From JABDAD01 sp964409695 (lineage in GTDB: Bacteria > Pseudomonadota > Alphaproteobacteria > Rickettsiales > Rickettsiaceae): 45,899 bases of DNA. The notes under the pieces are model-generated. The model was not told the origin of the DNA. It searched no databases and was given only the letters and a program-made list of their open reading frames with translations. The DNA lies in the NCBI GenBank assembly GCA_964409695.1, contig CAYPDX010000004.1, positions 1 through 45,899 on the forward strand, in the 5' to 3' direction. Both the position numbers and the translations under genes were made by a program. This document shows positions 16,064 through 23,900 of this stretch, piece after piece (position 1 is the first letter of the stretch; every line of letters begins with the position of its first letter).

Positions 16064-17905
16064 ATGAGCAAGTATAGGTTTACAGAATATTTTGGTTATA
16101 AAGAATGGCAAGTAAATGCCTTATTCAAACTAGCAGATCTCTGCGAAGCTCATAAGATTGCTTTCGACGGAGAAGAAATTTCCTTAGATAATCTTTCTCT
16201 AGTACTGGAAGAAGCGAGCACTAAAAAAGATAAAATTAAAAAAAATCTTCACCATATGATTGGTGCAATATTTGATAAAACTATAATTCAAGTTCTTGAT
16301 GAGGAAGATAATCCAATAGAATTTGAAGATAAAGTTGAGATTCTAGAAAAACTAATGGATAAGCTTGGTACTCATATAAATTACGGGAATTATAAAAAAG
16401 ACGGCATCACCTATACCTCATACTTTCCTCCACTAACTACTTTATGCGGAATAGCTAAACCATCAGAGGTAAATTATTTCTTAAATAAATTTCCAGACTA
16501 CGATTTAGATGTAACATTATCCGAGGAATCGCTAATACGAGGTTCAAAAAAGATAAAAAATATCATGTCAGTCGATCATCTCTATCAACGTTTGAGTGAT
16601 TGTAATTATACAGCTTTATTTGCTGCAGTATACGCAGGAAAACCAGACGTTGCTGAAACACTCATAAAATTACGAGCAAATAAAGATTTTAGAGATCCCG
16701 AAAATCAGACGATTCTTCATATTGCTCTATCGAAAGATGACGTTGGAATGTTTAAAACACTCATTAAATTGAATGTTGATTTTACAAAAGTAGATAGTCA
16801 TGGCCTCAGCATCTTAGACGAGGCTATTACTTCAAGAAAAGTAGAAATTGCCAAACTATTAATAGATGCAAAATTTCTTATTAGTCCAGATTCATTCGAA
16901 TATACAAGTTTGGATGTTAATAATCCGAATACAGCAGGTATAACATCAGTTATTTACTCATTGCTAAATTGTGTAGAAACATTTAGCCATATGATAAGAA
17001 GAGGAAAAGTTAAAACATCCGATATTAAAGACTTTGTGAAATACTTTGAGATTTTGCAAAATCCAGAATCCTCTGAAGAGACTAAATTAATTGGATACGA
17101 ATTATGCAATAGATTTAAAATAGCTGACTATAGACAAGATAAAATTGATACTACACTATCAATTATTTGTAAAAATATCAGGTCCGCGCTTAAAAAACAC
17201 CTTCCATCTATTAATCCTAAAATAGCATTTGAATTTGCTATATGGGATCATGAGATTATTAATGAGGAAATAAAATTAGCTCTTTTTGCAAGAGCTGAGG
17301 CTTCCGAAGATCTTAATATTTTGGATGAGATATTAGATTATTATCTCACTCAGAGTAATCTAACTGGCTATGAAAAAGCAGCTCGTGTTGTTGATAAGCT
17401 AATCAAGCAAGGTGCCGAAGACGATAAAGAATTTGCTCTTATAAGAGCCATTAGAGAATTTGAAATCGAAACAGGCCCTTATAGGAAAGATTTTAATTTA
17501 TTGATAGAAGAAAAGGTAAAATTTTCTGAATATGCAGATAAAGCAATTTCAAAAACTCAAGCCAGGAAAATTACTCCAATTTTCAAAATACTCTCAAAAA
17601 TGGATCAAGCATTTGTAAAAGAAGCTGAAAAAAAAGTGATGGAACAAATAGTTTTTATTCTCCCCGAATTGGCACCTCAGGTTGAAAAATCAGCTATTGA
17701 AGAAGAAGCTGCAAGCTTTATTGATACTGATGATGCCGCGCTCTCAGAGGCTATAAGTAAATATGAAAGAGAACTACTCAAAAAGGAAGGTGTTACTGAT
17801 CTAAAATCTATGAAATTGCTTAGAGATGAGTTTGCTTCATATAAGACGAAAGAAATATCAAAAAAAGAAGCTAAAACCTTCGGAAAACTTATTGATATCT
17901 TATAA
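16064..17905 (+). CDS. Ankyrin-repeat protein, upstream segment of an interrupted ORF
   Basis: A 613-residue segment. Three ankyrin repeats lie around residues 181-273 (NYTALFAAVYAGKPDVAETL, QTILHIALSKDDVGMFKTLI, HGLSILDEAITSRKVEIAKL); the N-terminal 180 residues may hold diverged repeats, and residues 310-613 are charged and helical. There is no signal peptide. The ATG follows TGGAGA. It ends at TAA (17903-17905), but the frame continues without another stop to 19375, so this is probably the first part of a 1103-codon gene. Ankyrin proteins of Rickettsiales are often secreted into host cells; that role is inferred here. Confidence 0.75.
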   Translation: MSKYRFTEYFGYKEWQVNALFKLADLCEAHKIAFDGEEISLDNLSLVLEEASTKKDKIKKNLHHMIGAIFDKTIIQVLDEEDNPIEFEDKVEILEKLMDKLGTHINYGNYKKDGITYTSYFPPLTTLCGIAKPSEVNYFLNKFPDYDLDVTLSEESLIRGSKKIKNIMSVDHLYQRLSDCNYTALFAAVYAGKPDVAETLIKLRANKDFRDPENQTILHIALSKDDVGMFKTLIKLNVDFTKVDSHGLSILDEAITSRKVEIAKLLIDAKFLISPDSFEYTSLDVNNPNTAGITSVIYSLLNCVETFSHMIRRGKVKTSDIKDFVKYFEILQNPESSEETKLIGYELCNRFKIADYRQDKIDTTLSIICKNIRSALKKHLPSINPKIAFEFAIWDHEIINEEIKLALFARAEASEDLNILDEILDYYLTQSNLTGYEKAARVVDKLIKQGAEDDKEFALIRAIREFEIETGPYRKDFNLLIEEKVKFSEYADKAISKTQARKITPIFKILSKMDQAFVKEAEKKVMEQIVFILPELAPQVEKSAIEEEAASFIDTDDAALSEAISKYERELLKKEGVTDLKSMKLLRDEFASYKTKEISKKEAKTFGKLIDIL

Positions 17906-19375
17906 AGGATTGATGTAGATTTTATAAAAGAAGAGGAAGCAATTGTAATTGAAAAATTTAAAACACTTTTCAATTTGGAAGCGAGAGCAGTTGATGTTAC
18001 AAAAACAATTGACAATATTATAGCTTTAGTAAGTAGAGGGAAACCAAAAAAACCTCTAACACTAGAAGATGAATATGCAAAAATAAAAAACTTTGGACAA
18101 GAATTAGCAAAAGCTACAGAAGAAGGAATTATAGTAGACACTGAATTTAATTCTAAACTTTCTACTCTTAATAGTAAAATTACTCTTAAGAATGACGTCT
18201 TCAAGAAAGCAAAAGAAAAATTTAGGTTTGAGCCTATTAAAATTACCTCTACTTTCATCTCTTCTAAAGCAAGAAAAGACACTAAAGCCGAAGATTTCGT
18301 CACTCCTGTTAAAAAAACAATCGCGGAATTTGATGGTGACTTTTCACCAGAGAATCTAAAACTATATGCGGAGTATTTTAAAGAAAATCCAGATCATGAG
18401 TTCTGTGTTGGCGTTAGGATTAGAATGGGTTATACAGAAGCTAGCAAAGAAGAAAGGCTAGAATTTAATAATCAAATAAAAACCCAGCTTCGTAAGAATA
18501 TTTCAGAAGAATCTCAATTAATAAAAAAACTAAGCCATTCATTAGCTGAAGATTTTATTGTTAAATTTCTTGAAAAAAGTGATAATACTACATGTAAAGA
18601 TATATGTGTTTCTCTTAGGTTCCCAAGCATAAGTCCTGTATCATCTGATGAAAACGCTACACCTATAAAATTATCATTACCTACAGAAAAACTCGATACA
18701 ATACCAATAACTTTTCCTGATAAATCAAAAGTAGATTGCGATCTTTTAGAGGAAATTTATGAAAAAAATGTAGATGCCAGAAATTTAAAGCCTATTGAAA
18801 AATTAATAAACTCTTTAGGAGCAGATTTTACATATGGCCCAAACTCAAGCGGTGGCTGTACAATAGTTTGTAGTAAATCTCCAAACATAAAATCAGTTGG
18901 AACGCATAATCAACATGGTAGGAAAGCTGATAGTTTAGAGCCAGGATTTATATCTGATTTAAAAAAATTACTAGAAGATGCAGGAGTATTCGCTGCTTAT
19001 CAAATTGGTAAAGTTCTAACTTTGCAGGACTTAGCTTCTACCACTGAAAGAGCCTTTTCTAGCGGAAGTGAGGAGGAATCTGGAACCCCGATTTCTTTAA
19101 AAACATCTGCTGGAGCCGGGTCAGATTCTACAGATAGAGATAGCCCCACTCATCTTAGTGAAAGAGCTTTTGGAGATATTACTAAAAATATTACGAATAC
19201 ACCCCCTCATAAACAACCTAGTAAGAAATATGAAAATATGGCTCCGTCAAAATATTTAGCAATATTGTTTACACCCACGGATGAGGAAGATGGTTATAAT
19301 GAAGACACTACAAATGTTGATTTACCACTTGAAATGCATACACTTGGGGCCACACCAGATCCTTTAGTAATATAA
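17906..19375 (+). CDS. Downstream segment of the ankyrin ORF, with a HicA-like domain
   Basis: In frame with the ankyrin segment after one TAA. A separate product could start only at a weak codon such as TTG at 17975, with no good ribosome site, so independent translation is doubtful. Counting from that TTG (466 residues), residues 268-339 read RNLKPIEKLINSLGADF, SSGGCTIVC, THNQHGRKADSLEPG, DLKKLLEDAGV. This follows the HicA/YcfA dsRNA-binding-like fold: helix with LG, beta strand where HicA has GSH, then HG, L-x-P-G and a final helix. The HicA catalytic histidine appears replaced by GC. The C-terminal 110 residues are low-complexity and serine/proline-rich, with SGSEEESGT and DSTDRDSPT. Confidence 0.5.
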   Translation, partial: RIDVDFIKEEEAIVIEKFKTLFNLEARAVDVTKTIDNIIALVSRGKPKKPLTLEDEYAKIKNFGQELAKATEEGIIVDTEFNSKLSTLNSKITLKNDVFKKAKEKFRFEPIKITSTFISSKARKDTKAEDFVTPVKKTIAEFDGDFSPENLKLYAEYFKENPDHEFCVGVRIRMGYTEASKEERLEFNNQIKTQLRKNISEESQLIKKLSHSLAEDFIVKFLEKSDNTTCKDICVSLRFPSISPVSSDENATPIKLSLPTEKLDTIPITFPDKSKVDCDLLEEIYEKNVDARNLKPIEKLINSLGADFTYGPNSSGGCTIVCSKSPNIKSVGTHNQHGRKADSLEPGFISDLKKLLEDAGVFAAYQIGKVLTLQDLASTTERAFSSGSEEESGTPISLKTSAGAGSDSTDRDSPTHLSERAFGDITKNITNTPPHKQPSKKYENMAPSKYLAILFTPTDEEDGYNEDTTNVDLPLEMHTLGATPDPLVI

Positions 19376-19425
19376 TCTAAATCTTGCGTATTTCACAATA
19401 CCAGAATAGAGGCATCAACTACACT

Positions 19426-19453
19426 TTGACAAAATCAATGATTTGTCTATAGT
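19426..19453 (+). promoter_or_regulatory. Promoter of tRNA-Leu
   Basis: TTGACA at 19426-19431, a 16-base spacer and TATAGT at 19448-19453, 11 bases before the first base of the tRNA. Confidence 0.65.
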
Positions 19454-19464
19454 AATTATTTAAT

Positions 19465-19552
19465 GCCTCTGTGGTGAAATGGTAGACGCGGCAGACTCAA
19501 AATCTGCAGTATAGTAATATACGTGCTGGTTCAAGTCCGGCCAGGGGCACCA
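19465..19552 (+). tRNA. tRNA-Leu (CAA)
   Basis: An 88-base gene with a long variable arm (AGTATAGTAATATACGT region) and encoded CCA. GCCTCTG pairs with CAGGGGC in the acceptor arm; the anticodon stem GCAGA/TCTGC encloses CTCAAAA, giving anticodon CAA. Its 3' end is one base from the stop codon of the convergent rph gene. Confidence 0.97.
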
Positions 19553-19553
19553 A

Positions 19554-20273
19554 TTATAATCCTAATAGAATCTTATTCTGCATAAGAAACAACTCGCTTG
19601 TTGCTTTTTTTGCTAATTTCAACATTTCTAAAAAACTCTCTTCTGAAAATGGCTCTTTTTCAGCGGTACCTTGGATCTCTATAATTTTTCCACTTGATGC
19701 GAATACAAAATTTGCATCTACTTCTGCATCAGAATCTTCATCATAATCAAGATCTACAACAACCTCCCCATTTCTAACTCCACAGGAAATTGCTGCAACT
19801 TGCAAAATAATAGGATTGTTGCGAATTATTCTTCTATCAAGCAACTTACTTACTGCCAAATGAAGAGCAATATATGAACCTGTTATAGCTGCAGTCCTAG
19901 TCCCACCGTCTGCATTTATAACATCACAATCTATTAGTATCTGTCTTTCTCCTAGAACTTTTAAATCCACTGCAGTTCTGAGTGAGCGACCTATTAATCT
20001 TTGTATTTCTTGCGTCCTTCCTGACTGTTTTCCTTGTGCTGATTCTCTTCTCATTCTTTGATTAGTGGATCTTGGGAGCATACCATATTCCGCTGTAATC
20101 CACCCCTGACCCTTTCCTTTTAAAAATGGCGGTACATATTCATCTAGTGAAGCGCTGCAAATAACGTGAGTATTTCCAAATTTTATCATGCACGAACCTT
20201 CTGCATGGTTTAAAACATTAGTTTCAACAATAATTTCTCTTAATTGATCATTTTTTCTTTTAGATGGGCGCAT
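19554..20273 (-). CDS. rph: Ribonuclease PH
   Basis: A 239-residue phosphorolytic exoribonuclease from the chosen start MRPSKRKNDQLREI; the ATG at 20273 is preceded by GGAGAAG and gives the family-typical N terminus, whereas the frame extends 14 codons upstream. Key stretches are GNTHVICSASLDEYVPPF, GWITAEYGMLPRSTNQR, GRSLRTAVDLKVLGERQILIDCDVINADGGTRTAAITG and VDLDYDEDSDAEVDANFV. RNase PH trims tRNA 3' ends using phosphate. Its stop abuts the tRNA-Leu gene running the opposite way. Confidence 0.95.
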   Translation of the reverse strand: MRPSKRKNDQLREIIVETNVLNHAEGSCMIKFGNTHVICSASLDEYVPPFLKGKGQGWITAEYGMLPRSTNQRMRRESAQGKQSGRTQEIQRLIGRSLRTAVDLKVLGERQILIDCDVINADGGTRTAAITGSYIALHLAVSKLLDRRIIRNNPIILQVAAISCGVRNGEVVVDLDYDEDSDAEVDANFVFASSGKIIEIQGTAEKEPFSEESFLEMLKLAKKATSELFLMQNKILLGL

Positions 20274-20354
20274 AAATACTTCTCCAAACCTTGAAAATTG
20301 AAATTTTATCAACATATCTATATAGGTTAAATAACTAAATTTCTAGGGTAAAAA

Positions 20355-20891
20355 ATGAAAAATGAAGATCAAGAGATTGATTTAGAGAATGAATCTGTGA
20401 CAAATGAAGAGCCTATAGATAAGGATTTTGATAAATTACAGAACGAAATCATAGATTTGAATGAAAAACTACTCAGGACAATGGCTGAAACACAGAACAT
20501 AAGAAAAAGATATGAAAAGCAAATTGAGGATACCAGGGACTACGCGATGGTTAGCTTCGCAAAAGATTTGATAGCAGTTATTGATAATCTTGAGAGAGCT
20601 ATAAAATTTGTTCCAGAAAACCCTTCTGATGATCTAAAAAATGTGATTGATGGTGTTATCATGACGCATAAACAGCTGGAATCTGTTCTGCGTTTGCATG
20701 GAGTTGTAGCAATTGTACCAATAAAAGGTGATAAATTTGACTATAATTTACATCATGCAATTGCTTATGTTGAATCAGAAGATGTAACAAATGAGCATAT
20801 AGTTGATTTAATGCAAACAGGTTATAAAATAAAAGATAGATTATTACGCCCAGCTGGAGTTTCTGTTGCAAAGAACAAAGAAGCCCAATAG
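20355..20891 (+). CDS. grpE: Nucleotide exchange factor GrpE
   Basis: A 178-residue protein. An acidic N terminus and a coiled coil (about residues 25-60, DKLQNEIIDLNEKLLRTMAE) precede the beta domain with LHHAIAYVESEDV, MQTGYKIKDRLLRPAGVSVAK near the C terminus. GrpE releases ADP from DnaK. The start follows AGGGTAAAA. It is divergent from rph. An RPE-like palindrome begins about 45 bases after its stop. Confidence 0.95.
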   Translation: MKNEDQEIDLENESVTNEEPIDKDFDKLQNEIIDLNEKLLRTMAETQNIRKRYEKQIEDTRDYAMVSFAKDLIAVIDNLERAIKFVPENPSDDLKNVIDGVIMTHKQLESVLRLHGVVAIVPIKGDKFDYNLHHAIAYVESEDVTNEHIVDLMQTGYKIKDRLLRPAGVSVAKNKEAQ

Positions 20892-20937
20892 TCTAAATCG
20901 ATCGTGTGGTTTGGTGATAGTATTGTAAATTAAAATC

Positions 20938-21015
20938 ACGTCACCGAGAGGAGTCTGAAGGCCGATGTGGCGCTCCAAATAAAGCGGGATTGCGTCGCTA
21001 CGCTCGCAATGACGG
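20938..21015 (+). repeat. RPE-like palindromic element overlapping an ORF start
   Basis: The left arm cgtcaccgagagga...gcgctccaaat and the right arm gcgggattgcgtcgctacgctcgcaatgacg are inverted relatives of one another. The right arm has the bases typical of rickettsial palindromic repeats. The element is read through in the frame of the AI-2E family gene and would add 24 residues if the upstream ATG at 20967 were used. Confidence 0.65.
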
Positions 21016-21038
21016 TAACAAAAATGGGGAATGGTTAT

Positions 21039-22067
21039 ATGGCTTTAAATAAAAAACTTATCCTACTACTATCATTCCTATTATTCATAGTAGTATGCAT
21101 AAAAGCTAGCTCAATAGTTGTAACTTTTTTTATCTCTCTTACTTTTGCATATTTTCTACAGCCAGTTGCTAAAAAACTAGAGAATAAAACAAGAATAGCC
21201 TATCATTTTTCTGCAATAATTATTTTTTTGCTGTTCATAACAATTTTATTCGGCTCGCTAACTATACTTATACCTAAAATTTTAAGCCAACTAGAGCTTT
21301 TAATTGAAAGAATACCGCAATTTCAGAACTCTATCAAAACAATAATAATTCCAGCTATTAGCGAAAAACTAGATCTGCTCGGGCCAACAGTATCTGAACA
21401 AATCAAACATTCATCACTTGCTTTAGTTGGAAATTTTGGCAATGCTTTAAACACCACAACACACGTTCTCTGGGACTATCTACTCTCAACAATAAACTTA
21501 ATCACAATGTGTTTATTAATGCCAATATTGCTTTTCTTCTTTTTAAAAGATTGGCCACGCCTTGTGCTTAGCTTTAAGAATTTTGTTACACAAGCAGGTT
21601 TTCATGAAATAAATGACGTTTTTGTAAAAATGGATGTTTTGGTTACTGGTTTCATTAAAGGTCTATTTAATGTAGCTATTATACTTAGTATTTTCTATAC
21701 AATAGCGCTTGGTATAATAGGATATGAGTTTGCACTTATTTCAGGTATTATTGCGGGACTTGCAATATTAGTGCCATTTATTGGACCATTACTTGCTGCT
21801 ATATCATGCCTTATTATTAGCTTATTGCTTCACGGTATCTCATCTCAATTACTTTATGTACTTATAGTATTCGCAATCGGGCAAACGATAGATGCTTCTT
21901 ACCTCACTCCTAAAATAGTTGGAGATAAAATTGGGTTTCACCCCACAGCTATAATTTTCTCAGTCTTTGTTGGAAGCCATATACTTGGAGCGGCAGGATT
22001 GTTTTTAGCTATACCAATCGCAGGTATGATCAAAATTATCTATGATAAATTTATTTTTAAAGCTTAG
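21039..22067 (+). CDS. AI-2E/PerM family membrane protein
   Basis: About 342 residues from MALNKKLILLLSFLL; the ATG at 21039 has a GGGGA element just upstream, while the longer frame from 20967 runs through the palindromic element. Eight or so hydrophobic segments surround a soluble stretch, with the family motifs FFISLTFAYFLQPV, FFLKDWPRL, SGIIAGLAILVPFIGPLLAA and DASYLTPKIVGDKIGFHPTA. The AI-2E exporter/PerM family includes signal exporters and Na+/H+ antiporters; the substrate is not known here. Its end overlaps the convergent dut gene by 4 bases. Confidence 0.85.
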   Translation: MALNKKLILLLSFLLFIVVCIKASSIVVTFFISLTFAYFLQPVAKKLENKTRIAYHFSAIIIFLLFITILFGSLTILIPKILSQLELLIERIPQFQNSIKTIIIPAISEKLDLLGPTVSEQIKHSSLALVGNFGNALNTTTHVLWDYLLSTINLITMCLLMPILLFFFLKDWPRLVLSFKNFVTQAGFHEINDVFVKMDVLVTGFIKGLFNVAIILSIFYTIALGIIGYEFALISGIIAGLAILVPFIGPLLAAISCLIISLLLHGISSQLLYVLIVFAIGQTIDASYLTPKIVGDKIGFHPTAIIFSVFVGSHILGAAGLFLAIPIAGMIKIIYDKFIFKA

Positions 22068-22513
22068 TTATGCGTGCCAGTCGAGCCAAAGCCTGCTGTC
22101 CCGCGAATTGTTTCCGCTTCATCAAAATTTTCTTCAATAAAATTTGCTACATTATATCTCGCAATAACCATCTGAGCAACTCGCATCCCATTTTCTATAG
22201 TAAAATCTGCATTACCATGATTTATAAGGATAATTTTTAACTCACCCCTATAATCAGCATCTATAGTTCCTGGCGTATTTAAAACGGTTACAGCATTTTT
22301 TGCAGCAAGACCTGATCTTGGGCGAATCTGCGCCTCGTAACCTTCTGGAAGCGCTATAGCTAAACCAGTTGGGACTATTGCAACTTCTCCTTTTTTTAAT
22401 ATAATATCTTTATCAATTGATGCGCTTAAATCCACACCAGCACTATGAGAAGTTGCATAATGCGGAAGAGTAGCATTATTATTTAGTTTCTTAATTCTAA
22501 TATTTATGTTCAT
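22064..22513 (-). CDS. dut: dUTP diphosphatase
   Basis: A 149-residue trimeric-type dUTPase with the five family motifs in order: SAGVDLSA, RPRSGLAAK, TPGTIDADYRGELKI, MRVAQMVI and GTAGFGSTG near the C terminus. It hydrolyses dUTP to dUMP, keeping uracil out of DNA and supplying the thymidylate route. The unknown secreted protein gene ends two bases upstream, so both are probably on one transcript. Confidence 0.96.
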   Translation of the reverse strand: MNINIRIKKLNNNATLPHYATSHSAGVDLSASIDKDIILKKGEVAIVPTGLAIALPEGYEAQIRPRSGLAAKNAVTVLNTPGTIDADYRGELKIILINHGNADFTIENGMRVAQMVIARYNVANFIEENFDEAETIRGTAGFGSTGTHN

Positions 22514-22515
22514 TT

Positions 22516-23097
22516 TTATTCCTGAATATATTTACAGACTCTTGGCCTATAAAGTTTTAAAAAATATGGAAGCTTAGATTCCACGACAAAAAACCTCTCA
22601 ATATTATCTAATGTTTTAAAATTAGTTATATTGTAAGGAGCGTATTTCTTTTGCTGTCCTTGCCAAGACATGCTCTCGCCAGAATAATCAATCTCACTCC
22701 ACTCTCGCCCTATAATATGGGATGTATTTTCATCAAAAGCTCCAGTATTTGCAAATTTACATGCTGAAGTAAATCCGTATAAATATTGCGCTATTAATTC
22801 TGCACTATAAAAGGTCATATTCCTGAATCTAACAGACATAAGTAACTCCACCGTAGTTTTTGGTAGAATTTTTTGTAATTGTTTAAGCTGCTCTAAATTT
22901 TGATCCGCTAAATTTATAAATTCTTCAAATTTGATTACATCATTCTCTTTAAGCTTCATCTTGGGACTCATTTGATCAACCCTCATTTGAAGTATCTTGC
23001 ATAATCCTTTCCATTCTTCTGGAAGCTTACATTCCATAGCAAATGCGCTATCCGCTAGGGCAAAAGTTACTATAAAGAAGATAAGTATTTTTCTCAT
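22516..23097 (-). CDS. Secreted protein of unknown function
   Basis: I do not recognise this 193-residue protein. Residues 1-20 form a signal peptide (MRKILIFFIVTFALADSAFA, cleavage after AFA). The mature protein has four cysteines (ECKLP, GLCKIL, SACKFA, RVCKYI), which could form two disulfides in the periplasm, and it looks mainly helical. The ATG follows AAGGAT. A good promoter lies just upstream at 23120-23148, and dut is two bases downstream, so the pair is probably co-transcribed. Confidence 0.6.
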   Translation of the reverse strand: MRKILIFFIVTFALADSAFAMECKLPEEWKGLCKILQMRVDQMSPKMKLKENDVIKFEEFINLADQNLEQLKQLQKILPKTTVELLMSVRFRNMTFYSAELIAQYLYGFTSACKFANTGAFDENTSHIIGREWSEIDYSGESMSWQGQQKKYAPYNITNFKTLDNIERFFVVESKLPYFLKLYRPRVCKYIQE

Positions 23098-23119
23098 ATT
23101 AATCCTTATTATAAGATAT

Positions 23120-23148
23120 CAGATAATACTTTTTGGGTTTATTGTCAA
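23120..23148 (-). promoter_or_regulatory. Promoter upstream of the secreted unknown-dut pair
   Basis: On the minus strand, TTGACA (23143-23148), a 17-base spacer and TATCTG (23120-23125), followed by the start codon about 23 bases further on. Confidence 0.45.
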
Positions 23149-23224
23149 CTTGAGAGAATATGATGAAAGTTTATAGAGTAATTAATTCTAATATAATTGA
23201 ACCAAATTTATTAAAAAAACTGAC

Positions 23225-23300
23225 TCCAGCGTTAAGTGGCGGATGACGAGTCTTTTTTTATGAGCAAGCAAAATGCAATCAACATTTTGTCTGGTAACTA
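23225..23300 (+). repeat. Dispersed repeat R2, partial copy 3
   Basis: The stretch aagtggcggatgacgagtct through atgcaatcaacattttgtctgg parallels 40246-40312 (aaatgcgggatgactagt ... atgcaatcaacatttttagttgg). Only the distal half of R2 is present. It lies in the 262-base gap between the secreted unknown and the BamE-like gene. Confidence 0.55.
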
Positions 23301-23359
23301 ACTTTCGATACGTAAAAAGGATAGTAGCGAAATAATTCTACTACTATCCATTTTAAGCA

Positions 23360-23755
23360 TTAATCAAAAAGACCATATTTTGTTTTGCCACAAGTTTCTG
23401 AAACATAAGAACTTTGTATGATACCGCTACTATTGAAAACTAAAATAAGTTTTTTCTGTGTATCTTTTGTTCCTCTTGTAAAGAAGTTTACTACAGGGAT
23501 ATAATTACGCATTAAACTCTTTTTATTCAGATATAAATAGGTCCATTTTTCCTGAGCATTGCTAAAATCAATATCTTCTGGATCACCAAATATCCTCCTT
23601 GCATCACTCTTTGTCGTGATATTGTCATTTATTATTTTATAAACACCCTCTCTATCCTTGTCGCACAGAGTTTTACTACCATAAGTGCCCGTTGGAGTAC
23701 AACCACTAACTATAAGCGCTGTCGCAATTATTAATAATTGTCTATGGAATTTCAT
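23360..23755 (-). CDS. BamE/SmpA-OmlA-like lipoprotein
   Basis: A 131-residue protein. The signal peptide ends in the lipobox IVSGC (cysteine at residue 19). The mature region has ITTKSDARRIFGDPEDIDF, EKWTYLYL and KKLILVFNSSGIIQSSYVSE, the helix-helix-beta arrangement of SmpA/OmlA domains with the usual G-x-P turn. BamE supports outer-membrane beta-barrel assembly; related rickettsial lipoproteins also serve in secretion systems, so the exact role is open. A promoter at 23842-23870 precedes it. Confidence 0.65.
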   Translation of the reverse strand: MKFHRQLLIIATALIVSGCTPTGTYGSKTLCDKDREGVYKIINDNITTKSDARRIFGDPEDIDFSNAQEKWTYLYLNKKSLMRNYIPVVNFFTRGTKDTQKKLILVFNSSGIIQSSYVSETCGKTKYGLFD

Positions 23756-23841
23756 ATCAACCTCACTTTTTATACAGTTACTAGATACTTAAGCACCTAA
23801 TACCAAAGATCGATATTTATTTAGAACTAGGTACAACTGTG

Positions 23842-23870
23842 AGTTTAGGCTTAATATTATTATTTGTCAA
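23842..23870 (-). promoter_or_regulatory. Promoter of the BamE-like gene
   Basis: On the minus strand, TTGACA (23865-23870), a 17-base spacer and TAAACT (23842-23847). The start codon is about 85 bases downstream. Confidence 0.4.
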
Positions 23871-23900
23871 CTGCAAGTTAATAAACTAGACATTTGTTAA

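Noticed and set aside
20967..21038. N-terminal extension of the AI-2E family protein
   Set aside because: The 24 extra codons lie largely in a palindromic repeat; the ATG at 21039 with GGGGA upstream gives the normal hydrophobic start.
22516..23097. Assignment of the secreted four-cysteine protein to a known family
   Set aside because: Signal peptide and cysteines are clear but no motif is specific; a functional name would be a guess.
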